Source of the DNA: Bacillota bacterium
GTDB lineage: Bacteria > Bacillota > Clostridia > Christensenellales > Christensenellaceae
Length of the DNA stretch: 64,000 bases
Reading direction: 5' to 3'
Assembly: GCA_023393165.1 (NCBI GenBank)
Contig: JAEWMJ010000057.1
Span: 1-64,000 of the forward strand
Shown here: positions 1 through 7,575 of the stretch, one piece after another
Position numbering within the stretch: position 1 is the first letter of the stretch
Layout: the number at the start of each line of letters is the position of its first letter
Made by a program: the position numbers and the translations under genes
Notes under the pieces: model-generated
The model's input: the letters and a program-made list of their open reading frames with translations, nothing else
Databases searched by the model: none
Told to the model about the DNA's origin: nothing

Positions 1-62
1 TCAAGATACCGTTTTACAATGGCCGCTTTTTCATCCGCTCCGAGCTTCGGCCCTCTTAACAT
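1..62 (-). CDS. Partial N-terminus of a helix-turn-helix transposase-like protein
   Basis: The minus strand has an ATG at 62 preceded by AGGGGGA at a normal spacing. It opens MLRGPKLGADEKAAIVKRYL and runs off the window edge. The basic start followed by D-E-K-A-x-I-V-x-x-Y resembles the first helix of IS3/IS150-type OrfA proteins that bind transposon ends. A terminal-looking inverted repeat lies directly upstream (70-118). Only 20 residues are visible, so the family is a guess from pattern. It could equally be another small HTH protein. Confidence 0.4.
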   Translation of the reverse strand, partial: MLRGPKLGADEKAAIVKRYL

Positions 63-69
63 AATTATT

Positions 70-118
70 CCCCCTATAGTAAACAGTGATTTTTTATTTC
101 ACTGTCTCCCATAGGGGG
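70..118. repeat. Inverted repeat next to the partial transposase, probable IS end
   Basis: CCCCCTAT at 70-77 is mirrored by ATAGGGGG at 111-118, and ACAGTG at 83-88 by CACTGT at 100-105. The two arms surround a T-rich centre. The repeat lies immediately outside the transposase-like start codon, where the terminal or leader sequence of an insertion sequence would be. Whether it is the true IS end cannot be decided without the other terminus, which is outside the window. Confidence 0.4.
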
Positions 119-286
119 AGCATATCAGTTTCAGCGGCCTTAATTTATTATCAAATGTTTAAAGCCTTTGCAGTTGTGGTTACATTAAAATCAGAGGAAA
201 ATCAGAAGCGTAAGTCCGTGCATCTTTTGGATAGAAATTCATAGTATAAACCGTGTATAGTTTTAAATAATTTTAAGGAGGAAATC

Positions 287-820
287 ATGGAATTTTTAAC
301 AGAGAGCAGCATTTGGATTTACTTTTTTATTTTTTTTGGTAAAATACTTGAGGTTGCCGTATCCACGGTAAGGCTTGTCCTGATCAACCGGGGCGAAAGG
401 GTGAAAGGCTCCTTTCTGGCCTTTTTTGACATCCTTTTATGGGTTTTGATTACAGGTACGGTACTTGCGGGCTTTCAGCAGGATTGGGTCCGTCTGCTGA
501 TATTTGCCGCCGCTTTTGCGATCGGCAACTATGTGGGATCCTGGATTGAAGACAAACTGGCTTTCGGGTTGTCCTCCGTACAGGTAATCGTGCCCGAATG
601 CGAGGAAAGCCATACGGTTGTAGAAGCCCTGAGAAGCAACGATTTTGCCGTTACGGTATTAAGGGGCCAGGGCAAGGACGGCGAGCGTGAACTTCTTATG
701 CTCCATCTGAAACGCAAACGCATCCCCAGGGCTGTACAGATCGTTAAGTCGGAATTAAAGGATGCAATGATTATTGTGAACGACGTAAAAAATATTTTCG
801 GCGGCTACATCCGCAAATAA
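287..820 (+). CDS. UPF0316 (DUF2179/DUF5698) membrane protein
   Basis: The 177-aa protein starts at an ATG behind AAGGAGG. The first ~85 residues hold about three hydrophobic segments, with the V-S-T-V-R-L motif of the DUF5698 half and the G-N-Y-V-G-S-x-I-E-D/E-K pattern after the third. The C-terminal ~90 residues form a soluble DUF2179 domain ending in the basic K-R-K-R-I and F-G-G-Y-I-R segments. Length and order fit UPF0316 proteins, which have no established biochemical role. mutY follows 34 bp downstream on the same strand, possibly co-transcribed. Confidence 0.85.
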   Translation: MEFLTESSIWIYFFIFFGKILEVAVSTVRLVLINRGERVKGSFLAFFDILLWVLITGTVLAGFQQDWVRLLIFAAAFAIGNYVGSWIEDKLAFGLSSVQVIVPECEESHTVVEALRSNDFAVTVLRGQGKDGERELLMLHLKRKRIPRAVQIVKSELKDAMIIVNDVKNIFGGYIRK

Positions 821-854
821 CTAGCCGCAAATTTATTTCCGGAAAGGATTACGA

Positions 855-1928
855 ATGAAAAAAGATTCTCTGCAGCTCATCGTGAAACCCCTGCTTAAAT
901 GGTACGCCCAAAACGCGCGCGTTCTTCCCTGGAGGGACGACCCGACCCCCTACCGCGTTCTGATATCGGAAATCATGCTGCAGCAGACAAGAGTTGAAAC
1001 GGTGATCCCCTACTTTGAGCGCTTTATCCGGGAACTGCCGGACATCCGCGCGCTGGCCGAGACCGACGAACAAAACCTGCTGAAACTGTGGGAGGGCCTC
1101 GGATATTACAGCCGCGCCCGCAACCTGCAAAAGGCCGCAAGAATGGTCATGCAGGAATACGGCGGCAATATTCCCTCCGGTTTCAGCGATCTTGTCCGCC
1201 TCCCCGGGATCGGGACATACACGGCGGGCGCAGTCTCATCCATCGCGTTTGGCATTCCCCTGCCCGCTGTGGACGGCAACGTCCTTCGGGTGGTATCCAG
1301 GATAACCGCCAGCAGGGAAAACGTAAGCGACCCTGCCGTTAAGCGCAGCGTGGAAGACAGCATCCGCATAATTATCCCGCCGGGACAAGCGGGCGACTTC
1401 AGCCAGGCGCTTATGGAACTGGGAGCGACCGTGTGTCTGCCCAACGGGGAACCCAAATGCGAAAGTTGTCCGCTTGGGCATGTCTGCGCAGGGTATGCGC
1501 AGGGCGTCGCGGCAACTCTTCCTGTAAAAGCGCCCAAGGCGGAGAGAAAGATCCAAAACAAAACGGTTTTTATTATGGTGAACGGCTCCCGTCTTGCCAT
1601 CCGGCAAAATCCGCAGAACGGCCTTCTTGCCGGTCTTTGGGGATTGCCCGTGGAAGACGGCGTGCAAACCCCGGATGAAGCTGCGCGGGCGCTGGCAGGC
1701 ATGGGCGTATCCGCGGGTGAAATTAAGCCTCTTTTTGCGGCCAAGCATATTTTCACGCATATTGAATGGCGCATGACAGGTTATTTTGCGCAAATACCCG
1801 AAATCCCGGAAAACAGTCCCTTTACCTGGGCAAGCCCCGCAGAAATAAAAAACCGGTACGCTTTGCCTTCCGCGTACCGGAAATACGTGAACTGGTTTTT
1901 AAAGCATTATGACAAGCCCTGGCAATAA
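855..1928 (+). CDS. mutY: A/G-specific adenine glycosylase MutY
   Basis: This base-excision-repair glycosylase removes adenine mispaired with 8-oxoguanine. Residues ~25-200 carry the HhH-GPD fold: S-E-I-M-L-Q-Q-T with the catalytic Glu, the hairpin L-P-G-I-G-x-Y-T-A, and the catalytic Asp in A-V-D-G-N-V. A [4Fe-4S] loop follows (~195-215) with cysteines spaced C-x7-C-x2-C-x5-C, one residue longer in the first gap than the Escherichia coli form. The C-terminal ~120 residues form the NUDIX-like domain that recognises 8-oxoG (T-H-x-E-W near 300). At 357 aa the protein has full family length. The start has GGAAAGG upstream. Confidence 0.95.
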   Translation: MKKDSLQLIVKPLLKWYAQNARVLPWRDDPTPYRVLISEIMLQQTRVETVIPYFERFIRELPDIRALAETDEQNLLKLWEGLGYYSRARNLQKAARMVMQEYGGNIPSGFSDLVRLPGIGTYTAGAVSSIAFGIPLPAVDGNVLRVVSRITASRENVSDPAVKRSVEDSIRIIIPPGQAGDFSQALMELGATVCLPNGEPKCESCPLGHVCAGYAQGVAATLPVKAPKAERKIQNKTVFIMVNGSRLAIRQNPQNGLLAGLWGLPVEDGVQTPDEAARALAGMGVSAGEIKPLFAAKHIFTHIEWRMTGYFAQIPEIPENSPFTWASPAEIKNRYALPSAYRKYVNWFLKHYDKPWQ

Positions 1929-3733
1929 TACGCCCGGTGCAATATTTCCGCCCCTTCGCTGTCAAAAACGTTCAGTTCTTTTATGGAACGCATGACGGTA
2001 TCCACCGCCATCTGGTAATATCCGTTTGAGAGATATATATTAGCGAGGGAAAACAGCACCCTGTCCGATTCAAAATAGTTATAGGCGTACAGCAATTTTT
2101 CGAATAATTCAAATTTTTTTGTTTTCAGTACGGTTGAGAGGAGATCTTCATACACCTTGACGGCTTTTTGCACGTCTTCAAAACCCCCCAGCACGTTCTC
2201 GCCGCTGCCTGAATATACGGCCGCGACCTGTTTGTATACCGCCGCCGTCGGCTGGTCACAGAAAGGAACGACCGCTAAAAGCTCGTCTTGCGTTTCTCCG
2301 CGCACCAGGGCGGCTGCGAATAAATAGCGCAGGCATTGCGTATAAAAATGAGGAAATATGTTGCAATCAACTTTTTCCTTCTCCAGGACCTCTTTCAGCA
2401 AGACCTCCGCGCCGTCGAAATCTCCGGTATGGTACAGCAGCTTTCCCTCAAGGAAAGTCTTCTCCTTGGAATATCCGTCCATTTCCCGCATGATCCGAAT
2501 ATATTTTTCCGCCCGGTCATAAAGCCCGATTTTGATCAGGATGTCCGTCAGAATAAGCAGATTGGGCAGATGGTTCAGGCTCCCAAAGTATCCCGTGAGT
2601 TTCTCCTCCACCACGTTTTTATCGGCAAACGCCATATTCAGGATATCCGCGATATCATAAAGGACGTAAAAAAGCGCGCTGTTTATATTGAGGATTTTGA
2701 TGAACGCATCCAGCGCTCTTTGGTAATCATTGAGGTACATATACAGTTTGCCTAACGAATAAAGGGGCTTTACCGTGGCGCAGTCGTCCGAAAAACGGAT
2801 CTCCTTTGGCGGTTCCCCCATTTCAATAGCCTTGTTAAAACTGTCTATCGCCTTCGTATAACGTTTCCAGTCCCAATAAACAAGGCCCTTGAAATATTCA
2901 AAGTCGGTGCACCGGGGATAGATTTTCAGCGCTTTTTCCGCTAATTCAATTGCTTCCGGGAATTTTTTCATCGTATACAGGCACATGGCGGAACGGAAGA
3001 GCAGATGCGGCGAGAAAGCTTCGGATTTATTGTAATGATCCATTGACTCTTTATATAATTCATACGCTTTTTCATATTCTTTCAGGGCCATATATTCATT
3101 CCCCAGATTGAACAAAGTAAACGGATTATGGGGATCATCCTCCAACTGCTTTTGCAGCAAGGGGATATTTCTTTTTCTTTTATCCTTTTCGGCAACAACC
3201 TGGTCAAGGTACCCGAGATGCTTGATGCGCACATTCAGGACTGTAAATTTGTTTGACTGGAAATTTCCGTCGGGCCGGGTGATCTGTTCATGAATTTCCC
3301 CCCAGAATTCGTAAAGCCCATTATTCCGGAGCAGCCGGAACGCGTTGTGCAGCGTATAGTTGGTGCCGCCGCCTTCCCCTACATAATTATATATGGTAAA
3401 AAAAGCGCCGTCGAGTTCTTCGTTCCGAAGAAACTGAAACAGTTTATCCTTGTCTTCTGCAATGAACCTTTCGTCCGCGTCGGGCAGCAATATCCAATCG
3501 CAGGCGGCCTGCCGTATGGAATAATTACGGGCGTTGGCAAAGCTCCCGTCCCAGGGATAATCAAATATTCTGGCTCCGTATTTTTTTGCGATCTCAATTG
3601 TCCCATCGTTTGATCCCGTATCCACAACGATGATCTCGTCCACAATATCTTTTATGCTTTCAAGACAGCCTTCAAGCAATTTTTCCTCATTTTTTACAAT
3701 CAGGCATGCGCTGAGCGTCTGTTTTTTTTCCAT
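1907..3733 (-). CDS. Family 2 glycosyltransferase with tetratricopeptide repeats
   Basis: A 608-aa protein. Residues ~4-170 form a GT-A domain with the start L-S-A-C-L-I-V-K-N-E-E, V-D-T-G-S-x-D-G-T, and D-A-D (in L-P-D-A-D-E-R) as metal/nucleotide-sugar ligand. The rest is TPR-type helical repeats (A-L-x-x-Y-x-K-A-x-E-L pattern) suited to binding a protein acceptor. I chose the ATG at 3733 because AAAGGAAG precedes it; upstream in-frame codons lack a site. It is the last gene of a minus-strand cluster with DUF6385 and DNRLRE proteins, so glycosylation of a Thr/Ser-rich surface or spore protein is a reasonable inference. The 3' end overlaps mutY by 22 bp, tail to tail. Confidence 0.85.
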   Translation of the reverse strand: MEKKQTLSACLIVKNEEKLLEGCLESIKDIVDEIIVVDTGSNDGTIEIAKKYGARIFDYPWDGSFANARNYSIRQAACDWILLPDADERFIAEDKDKLFQFLRNEELDGAFFTIYNYVGEGGGTNYTLHNAFRLLRNNGLYEFWGEIHEQITRPDGNFQSNKFTVLNVRIKHLGYLDQVVAEKDKRKRNIPLLQKQLEDDPHNPFTLFNLGNEYMALKEYEKAYELYKESMDHYNKSEAFSPHLLFRSAMCLYTMKKFPEAIELAEKALKIYPRCTDFEYFKGLVYWDWKRYTKAIDSFNKAIEMGEPPKEIRFSDDCATVKPLYSLGKLYMYLNDYQRALDAFIKILNINSALFYVLYDIADILNMAFADKNVVEEKLTGYFGSLNHLPNLLILTDILIKIGLYDRAEKYIRIMREMDGYSKEKTFLEGKLLYHTGDFDGAEVLLKEVLEKEKVDCNIFPHFYTQCLRYLFAAALVRGETQDELLAVVPFCDQPTAAVYKQVAAVYSGSGENVLGGFEDVQKAVKVYEDLLSTVLKTKKFELFEKLLYAYNYFESDRVLFSLANIYLSNGYYQMAVDTVMRSIKELNVFDSEGAEILHRAYYCQGLS

Positions 3734-3760
3734 TACTTCGCTTCCTTTCAAAAATTTTAT

Positions 3761-3794
3761 GCAGCAGGCATACGGCCGGCCGCATGCTTGCTGC
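3761..3794 (-). other. Intercistronic hairpin before the glycosyltransferase gene
   Basis: GCAGCA at 3761 pairs with TGCTGC ending at 3794, and GGCCGGCC sits at the apex, giving a stem of about 17 bp with two imperfect pairs. It lies in the 98-bp gap between the DUF6385 gene and the glycosyltransferase. No clean T-run follows on the minus strand. A role in mRNA processing or partial attenuation is therefore more likely than full termination. Confidence 0.5.
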
Positions 3795-3831
3795 ACTCAA
3801 AAGAATCAATATTACCCTTTTTTGTCTTTTG

Positions 3832-4254
3832 TTACGCCTGTGCGACATAAAATGCGCTGAAAGTCCCGGTATTGGCGCCCAGGTCATACTGCAGCGCAGC
3901 ATAATGCGCATATCTATTGATATCGATAAGCAGGGTCCCGTTGGTCCCGGCTACCGTGGTGTTGGTGTAACTGGGGTCTGCAATATAATGCGTTGACGTA
4001 GTATCCGGGCTGATCATTAGTGAAAGCGTTAACGTGTTTGCGCCCTCATTATATACAAACATCGATGCAACCTTTAAAGCCGATATATCGGTATCCGCAA
4101 ATAATGTTCCTGTTCCGGTAACTGACGTGCCGGTCACAGTGAGCGATGTGAATGCGCTGCCCGCAACGGTTATCGATCCTGCTACGGTCAATGAAGTGTT
4201 TGCTATCGTCGTCAGCAGTTGGCTGGCAGTTGTATTGAATACGAGATTATTCAT
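3832..4254 (-). CDS. DUF6385-type Thr/Ser-rich small protein
   Basis: A 140-aa protein starting M-N-N-L-V-F, with GGAGG eight bases before the ATG at 4254; an in-frame ATG four codons earlier lacks such a site. The first half is dominated by Thr, Ser, Val, Gly and Ala (S-L-T-V-x-G-x-S repeats). The second half is a beta-rich segment ending F-S-A-F-Y-V. This pattern matches clostridial DUF6385 proteins, whose function is not established. No signal peptide is visible. The next gene encodes a TPR glycosyltransferase, making this a candidate O-glycosylated spore-coat or surface protein (inference). Confidence 0.65.
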   Translation of the reverse strand: MNNLVFNTTASQLLTTIANTSLTVAGSITVAGSAFTSLTVTGTSVTGTGTLFADTDISALKVASMFVYNEGANTLTLSLMISPDTTSTHYIADPSYTNTTVAGTNGTLLIDINRYAHYAALQYDLGANTGTFSAFYVAQA

Positions 4255-4285
4255 AAAAACCTCCATGCTTGAGCGTTATCTTCAG

Positions 4286-4320
4286 CCATGCTCCGGGCCG
4301 CAGCGCAATCCGGGGCATGG
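4286..4320 (-). other. Intercistronic hairpin between the DNRLRE and DUF6385 genes
   Basis: CCATGC at 4286-4291 pairs with GCATGG at 4315-4320, extended by CCGG/CCGG with one mismatch. It has no T-run on the minus strand, so it is not a classic terminator. A second hairpin lies in the next gap of the same cluster (3761-3794). Confidence 0.45.
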
Positions 4321-4339
4321 CTTTCTATATTCAAATGCA

Positions 4340-5254
4340 TCAGCAAAGCCCTTGATGCATGTAGTAATTTCTGGTTTGCACCTGGCACCATATCTTTGCG
4401 GAAATATAACTTTGGGAGTTTTGGCTCCTGATTCTCACGCGGTTATATTTTGCAAAATAATAGGGAGCCGCAAAAATCATTCCGCCTGCAGGCAGTTCAA
4501 AGGTTTGCGCATCGTCCGCATATTCCATGTCATCCGGACTGATCTGCAGGTTCACTTGCAGGCCGCTGTCAGAAGTATTCCTGACAAAGAAAGTCGCCGT
4601 ATCCGCAGAAGCCATATCCACGGCAGGGGAAAAGCTTTCCCCGTATCCCCCGACATCAAACACATGCTCGGCAAATTTGTTTTCAATGGATCCCTCGATA
4701 TGCGGTTCGCAGTTTGTATAATAATCAAGCGTAATATACGGCGGGGTCTGGCTGTGCATGGAAGATGCCAGGATCAGCGAGGGATCCCTTTTGTTTGCCT
4801 TCAGGGTGATCCCGAAATTCGTTTCCGGATTTGCGTACCACCCTGCCGCCAGTTCCGTAATATCGCAGAATACATAACCCGGCACATACGCTTTTGAGAA
4901 TTGGACGACCGCCTGGGGAAGCGCCTCCGACCGAGGCCTGGTCATCCATGTGACGCTCTGCCCGTCAAAAGCTTCAAGGTTGGCGTATATGCCAATACCC
5001 TTTGTTCCCTCTGAGCCGGCCGCATCCACATAAAGATATATTTTTGCGCTCACAATGGTGCTGAGGGGAGGAAGCAGCGATACGGAGCCGAATTTCAGCA
5101 AAGCGTTATTTTCCGGACCTGTAAGGCAGGCTTGATTTGGCCCGTAAAACCTGGAGACTCCTATGTGAAGAAGATTCGAATAATAAAAGTTTTTATCACT
5201 CTGTCTTCTGGATACATAAGTTGCATCGGTTGATATCAGCCTGGCGGTTTTCAT
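4340..5254 (-). CDS. DNRLRE-domain protein with DUF6385-like tail
   Basis: A 304-aa protein behind AGGAGG. Residues ~1-180 resemble the DNRLRE fold: a tract listing A-L-L-K-F-G, I-V-S-A-K-I-Y-L-Y-V, a central V-T-W-M-T-R-P motif, and D-I-T-E-L-A-A-G-W-Y-A-N-P-E-x-N-F-G-I-x-L-K. Residues ~190-300 form a second beta-rich domain like that of DUF6385 proteins (F-F-V-R-N-T-S-D-S-G-L-Q-V-N-L-Q-I-S-P-D). No signal peptide is evident, as in many spore-surface proteins. It is part of the minus-strand cluster ending in the glycosyltransferase. The exact function is unknown. Confidence 0.7.
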   Translation of the reverse strand: MKTARLISTDATYVSRRQSDKNFYYSNLLHIGVSRFYGPNQACLTGPENNALLKFGSVSLLPPLSTIVSAKIYLYVDAAGSEGTKGIGIYANLEAFDGQSVTWMTRPRSEALPQAVVQFSKAYVPGYVFCDITELAAGWYANPETNFGITLKANKRDPSLILASSMHSQTPPYITLDYYTNCEPHIEGSIENKFAEHVFDVGGYGESFSPAVDMASADTATFFVRNTSDSGLQVNLQISPDDMEYADDAQTFELPAGGMIFAAPYYFAKYNRVRIRSQNSQSYISAKIWCQVQTRNYYMHQGLC

Positions 5255-5275
5255 TGCAATCCTCCTGCCTCCAAA

Positions 5276-5564
5276 TCAGGCTCTTCTGTTATAGTAGGCG
5301 ACAACGCTCACGGTGGTGTTTGACAAAACGCTTAACCTTATATATTTCACGGGCATTGTCACCGCCTGCTTCCTGTTCCAAGTCCCTGTGCGCCGGTTAA
5401 ATCCCTATATCCAGGCTGGATGCGGTTACAGCTATTTCGGCGCAGGAAATCAGCATTTGCCCTCCGCCGCCAACGGCAAATGCGGCGGGATTTGACAGGC
5501 CGTCATATCTGAATCCGGTGATGCTTAGCACATCAGGATTTATATTAAAAATCAAATTGTTCAA
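5276..5564 (-). pseudogene. Frameshifted small DUF6385-like gene
   Basis: A TTG at 5564 with AGGAGT six bases upstream opens M-N-N-L-I-F-N-I, closely like the start of the DUF6385 protein at 4254 (M-N-N-L-V-F-N-T). The frame stops at TAA 5397-5399 after 55 residues. One frame over, translation runs F-N-R-R-T-G-T-W-N-R to N-T-T-V-S-V-V-A-Y-Y-N-R-R-A and stops at 5276, just before the Shine-Dalgarno site of the DNRLRE gene. Removing one G of the GGG near 5402-5404 would join both parts into a ~95-aa protein. It is either a real single-base frameshift or a sequencing error. Confidence 0.6.
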
Positions 5565-5671
5565 TCAATCACTCCTGCCGCGCGATAATTTTTGTCGCAA
5601 ATAAACACATTTTAGCCATTCTTAATTCTTTATATGCGCCGCCGCGCGAACTTGTTACCTGTGAAGGGTAT

Positions 5672-5698
5672 AAAAAAAAGCCTGCTCACAGAGCAGGC
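5672..5698 (-). terminator. Rho-independent terminator of the DUF89/ARMT1-like gene
   Basis: On the minus strand GCCTGCTC and GAGCAGGC form an 8-bp stem with a 3-nt loop, followed by eight T. It lies ~70 bp beyond the stop of the ARMT1-like gene, separating it from the DUF6385/glycosyltransferase cluster. Confidence 0.85.
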
Positions 5699-5764
5699 GC
5701 AGCCTTCATTTATTTTAGGAAACGGTTCATATAATTTAGGATTGCTCAAAATATCTTTGAAGAG

Positions 5765-6619
5765 TTATTTTCCTTCTTCAAATCTTAAAATATACTCGTT
5801 CAGTCCGATCTTCATCTCGGCCGATATGGCAACGCATTTGAGTTTCAATAAAAAGAACATTTCCCTGCCGCACCCCGAAAGCATTTCGAAGTTGCCCTGG
5901 CCCTTGCTGATCACCAGGTCCGCGCCCCAGAAAACATCCAAAAACTCCGGGCTGCATTCCTCCAGTATGGCTCCGGGCGAATCGCATCCCGAGGATATGA
6001 TTGCGGCGCATTTGTCCAGCCCGGATGCGACGGCGTCTTCCAGGGTAACGTCGTTCAGCACGGGGCCGCTTCTTACGGCATAGGTAAAGTTTTTGCCCGG
6101 CAGATTCTCAATCAGTATGCGGTCAAAAACAGATTCGCCGGCATTATCCCCGATCACCAGTATGTTTTGGGCATGAGTGATCTTTTCCCTGAATATCCCG
6201 TAATCGTCGACCGCAAACTTTCTTTTGATTTCTTTTTCGATCAGGGCCTCCACATTGTTGGCGGCATGGTTGATCGCCCTGTCTATAACGTTTCCTGTAG
6301 CCGCTATTTTTAGCGCCCAGTAAAGCTTGTCGTCCGATTGATTCAGAAATTCCCTCAGGCGCGGAAGTATCTCGTTTGCCTCCTTGATATCGGTACCTTT
6401 TACTTCCGCATACAAGTCGGACACTCCTGCATGCCTGCTTACGACAGACAGTATCTCCCGCGTCAGAGCAGGCGCGCTTTTATAGTTTTTATACCCGGCG
6501 ATCCGGGTCAAGACCTCGTCCATTATTTTTTCATGCGTCTCCTTGTCATCGGACGCCATTCTGGACGATTCAACCACCTGCCTCAGAATGCAGGCCAAAC
6601 AATCCAACTGTAAATCCAT
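5765..6619 (-). CDS. ARMT1-like (DUF89) damage-control phosphatase family protein
   Basis: A 284-aa protein. The N-terminal helical part starts D-L-x-C-L-A-C (CxxC). The catalytic part holds I-G-D-N-A-G-E-S-V-F-D (Asp/Asn/Asp metal ligands typical of DUF89), then R-S-G-P-V-L-N-D-V-T, I-S-S-G-C-D-S-P-G, and I-S-K-G-Q-G-N-F-E. The family includes metal-dependent phosphatases thought to remove damaged sugar phosphates; this bacterial subgroup has no confirmed substrate. The ATG at 6619 is preceded by GGGAGA; the TTG at 6631 lies upstream of that site and is rejected. Confidence 0.85.
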   Translation of the reverse strand: MDLQLDCLACILRQVVESSRMASDDKETHEKIMDEVLTRIAGYKNYKSAPALTREILSVVSRHAGVSDLYAEVKGTDIKEANEILPRLREFLNQSDDKLYWALKIAATGNVIDRAINHAANNVEALIEKEIKRKFAVDDYGIFREKITHAQNILVIGDNAGESVFDRILIENLPGKNFTYAVRSGPVLNDVTLEDAVASGLDKCAAIISSGCDSPGAILEECSPEFLDVFWGADLVISKGQGNFEMLSGCGREMFFLLKLKCVAISAEMKIGLNEYILRFEEGK

Positions 6620-6783
6620 GTCTTCTCCCAAGTATTCAATGTTACCGCATTATAATTTTGCAATACAATTGCAATTGTAGTATGTTGACGGCAAGCTGTC
6701 AAATAACCTGTCATAATTTGAGGATAAACGCCGTACTGCTTATTTGTCTTTCCGGTATCCTGGCAAATAATTCATGCTTCTTA

Positions 6784-6812
6784 TTGACGGACGCACATTT
6801 TCAATGTATACT
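6784..6812 (+). promoter_or_regulatory. Sigma-A promoter of the Crp/Fnr-ABC operon
   Basis: TTGACG at 6784-6789, a 17-bp spacer and TATACT at 6807-6812 give a near-consensus vegetative promoter. The expected start point is around 6819, inside a strong dyad (6817-6842) and ~35 bp before the regulator's start codon. Confidence 0.8.
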
Positions 6813-6816
6813 GAAT

Positions 6817-6842
6817 AAAAATGTATCATATGAGACATTTTT
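6817..6842. promoter_or_regulatory. 26-bp dyad over the transcription start, candidate Crp/Fnr operator
   Basis: AAAAATGT (6817-6824) is mirrored by ACATTTTT (6835-6842), and the centre TCATATGA (6826-6833) is itself palindromic. Only the pair 6825/6834 breaks the symmetry. It covers the predicted transcription start of the regulator's own operon, so binding there would block transcription (autorepression, inferred). Confidence 0.7.
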
Positions 6843-6854
6843 TTGGAGGAGACC

Positions 6855-7553
6855 ATGGAAAACAAACCGGAGTATTTCAATCAAATAAAGGAAATATTTC
6901 TGTTCCGGGATGTGGAGAAAGCCGTTCTGATCGATCTGCTTACAGATGAACGCGCTGAGATAGCCGATTTTTCTGCCGGCGATACCATTTACGACGAATC
7001 CAATTACCGCGCAAGCCTTGGATTCATCCTCTCGGGCAAGGCCGAGGTGCAAACAGGCAGCACGGGGCGTATGACCATACTCAACCGGCTCGCGCCCCCC
7101 CAGTTATTCGGCGCCGCGGGGCTGTTCCAGGAAGACGGACTTTACGTGACGCGGATCGTTGCGCTGGAGGACTCCAGTATACTGTTTATTCCCCAGGACC
7201 TTCTCACCGGCGCAATGCGCAAAGATTTCAGGCTGGTGGAAAACTATCTGGCCTTTTTATCGCAGCGGATACGGTTTTTAAACCGGAAAATCAACAACTT
7301 CACGCAGGCGAACGCGGAGGGAAAGCTGGCCCGCTATCTGCTGGACATGGCTTCAGATCAGAAAAACGATTCCGTCAGTTTTCCGGTCAGCATTCAGAAC
7401 GTCGCAAAGGTTTTACATCTGGGCAGGGCGTCCCTGTACCGGGCTCTCGATTCCCTTTCGGACTCGGGGTATATTGAGCGGAAAGGAAAAAAAATTATAA
7501 TCCTGGATAGACCGGCCCTGGAGCTGTTCTGCCTTCAGCCGGATAAATTTTAA
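6855..7553 (+). CDS. Crp/Fnr-family transcriptional regulator
   Basis: A 232-aa protein. Residues ~10-125 form a cyclic-nucleotide-binding-type beta barrel (G-D-T-I-Y-D-E, G-F-I-L-S-G-K-A-E-V, P-P-Q-L-F-G-A-A). A dimerisation helix follows, then a winged HTH at ~165-215 (S-I-Q-N-V-A-K-V-L-H-L-G-R-A-S-L-Y-R-A-L). No N-terminal cysteine set for an Fnr-type [4Fe-4S] cluster is visible. The ATG at 6855 has GGAGG upstream; an in-frame TTG at 6843 precedes that site. It is followed 22 bp later by an ABC importer and probably controls it. Confidence 0.9.
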   Translation: MENKPEYFNQIKEIFLFRDVEKAVLIDLLTDERAEIADFSAGDTIYDESNYRASLGFILSGKAEVQTGSTGRMTILNRLAPPQLFGAAGLFQEDGLYVTRIVALEDSSILFIPQDLLTGAMRKDFRLVENYLAFLSQRIRFLNRKINNFTQANAEGKLARYLLDMASDQKNDSVSFPVSIQNVAKVLHLGRASLYRALDSLSDSGYIERKGKKIIILDRPALELFCLQPDKF

Positions 7554-7575
7554 ATATATAAAGGTGGTAATCATT

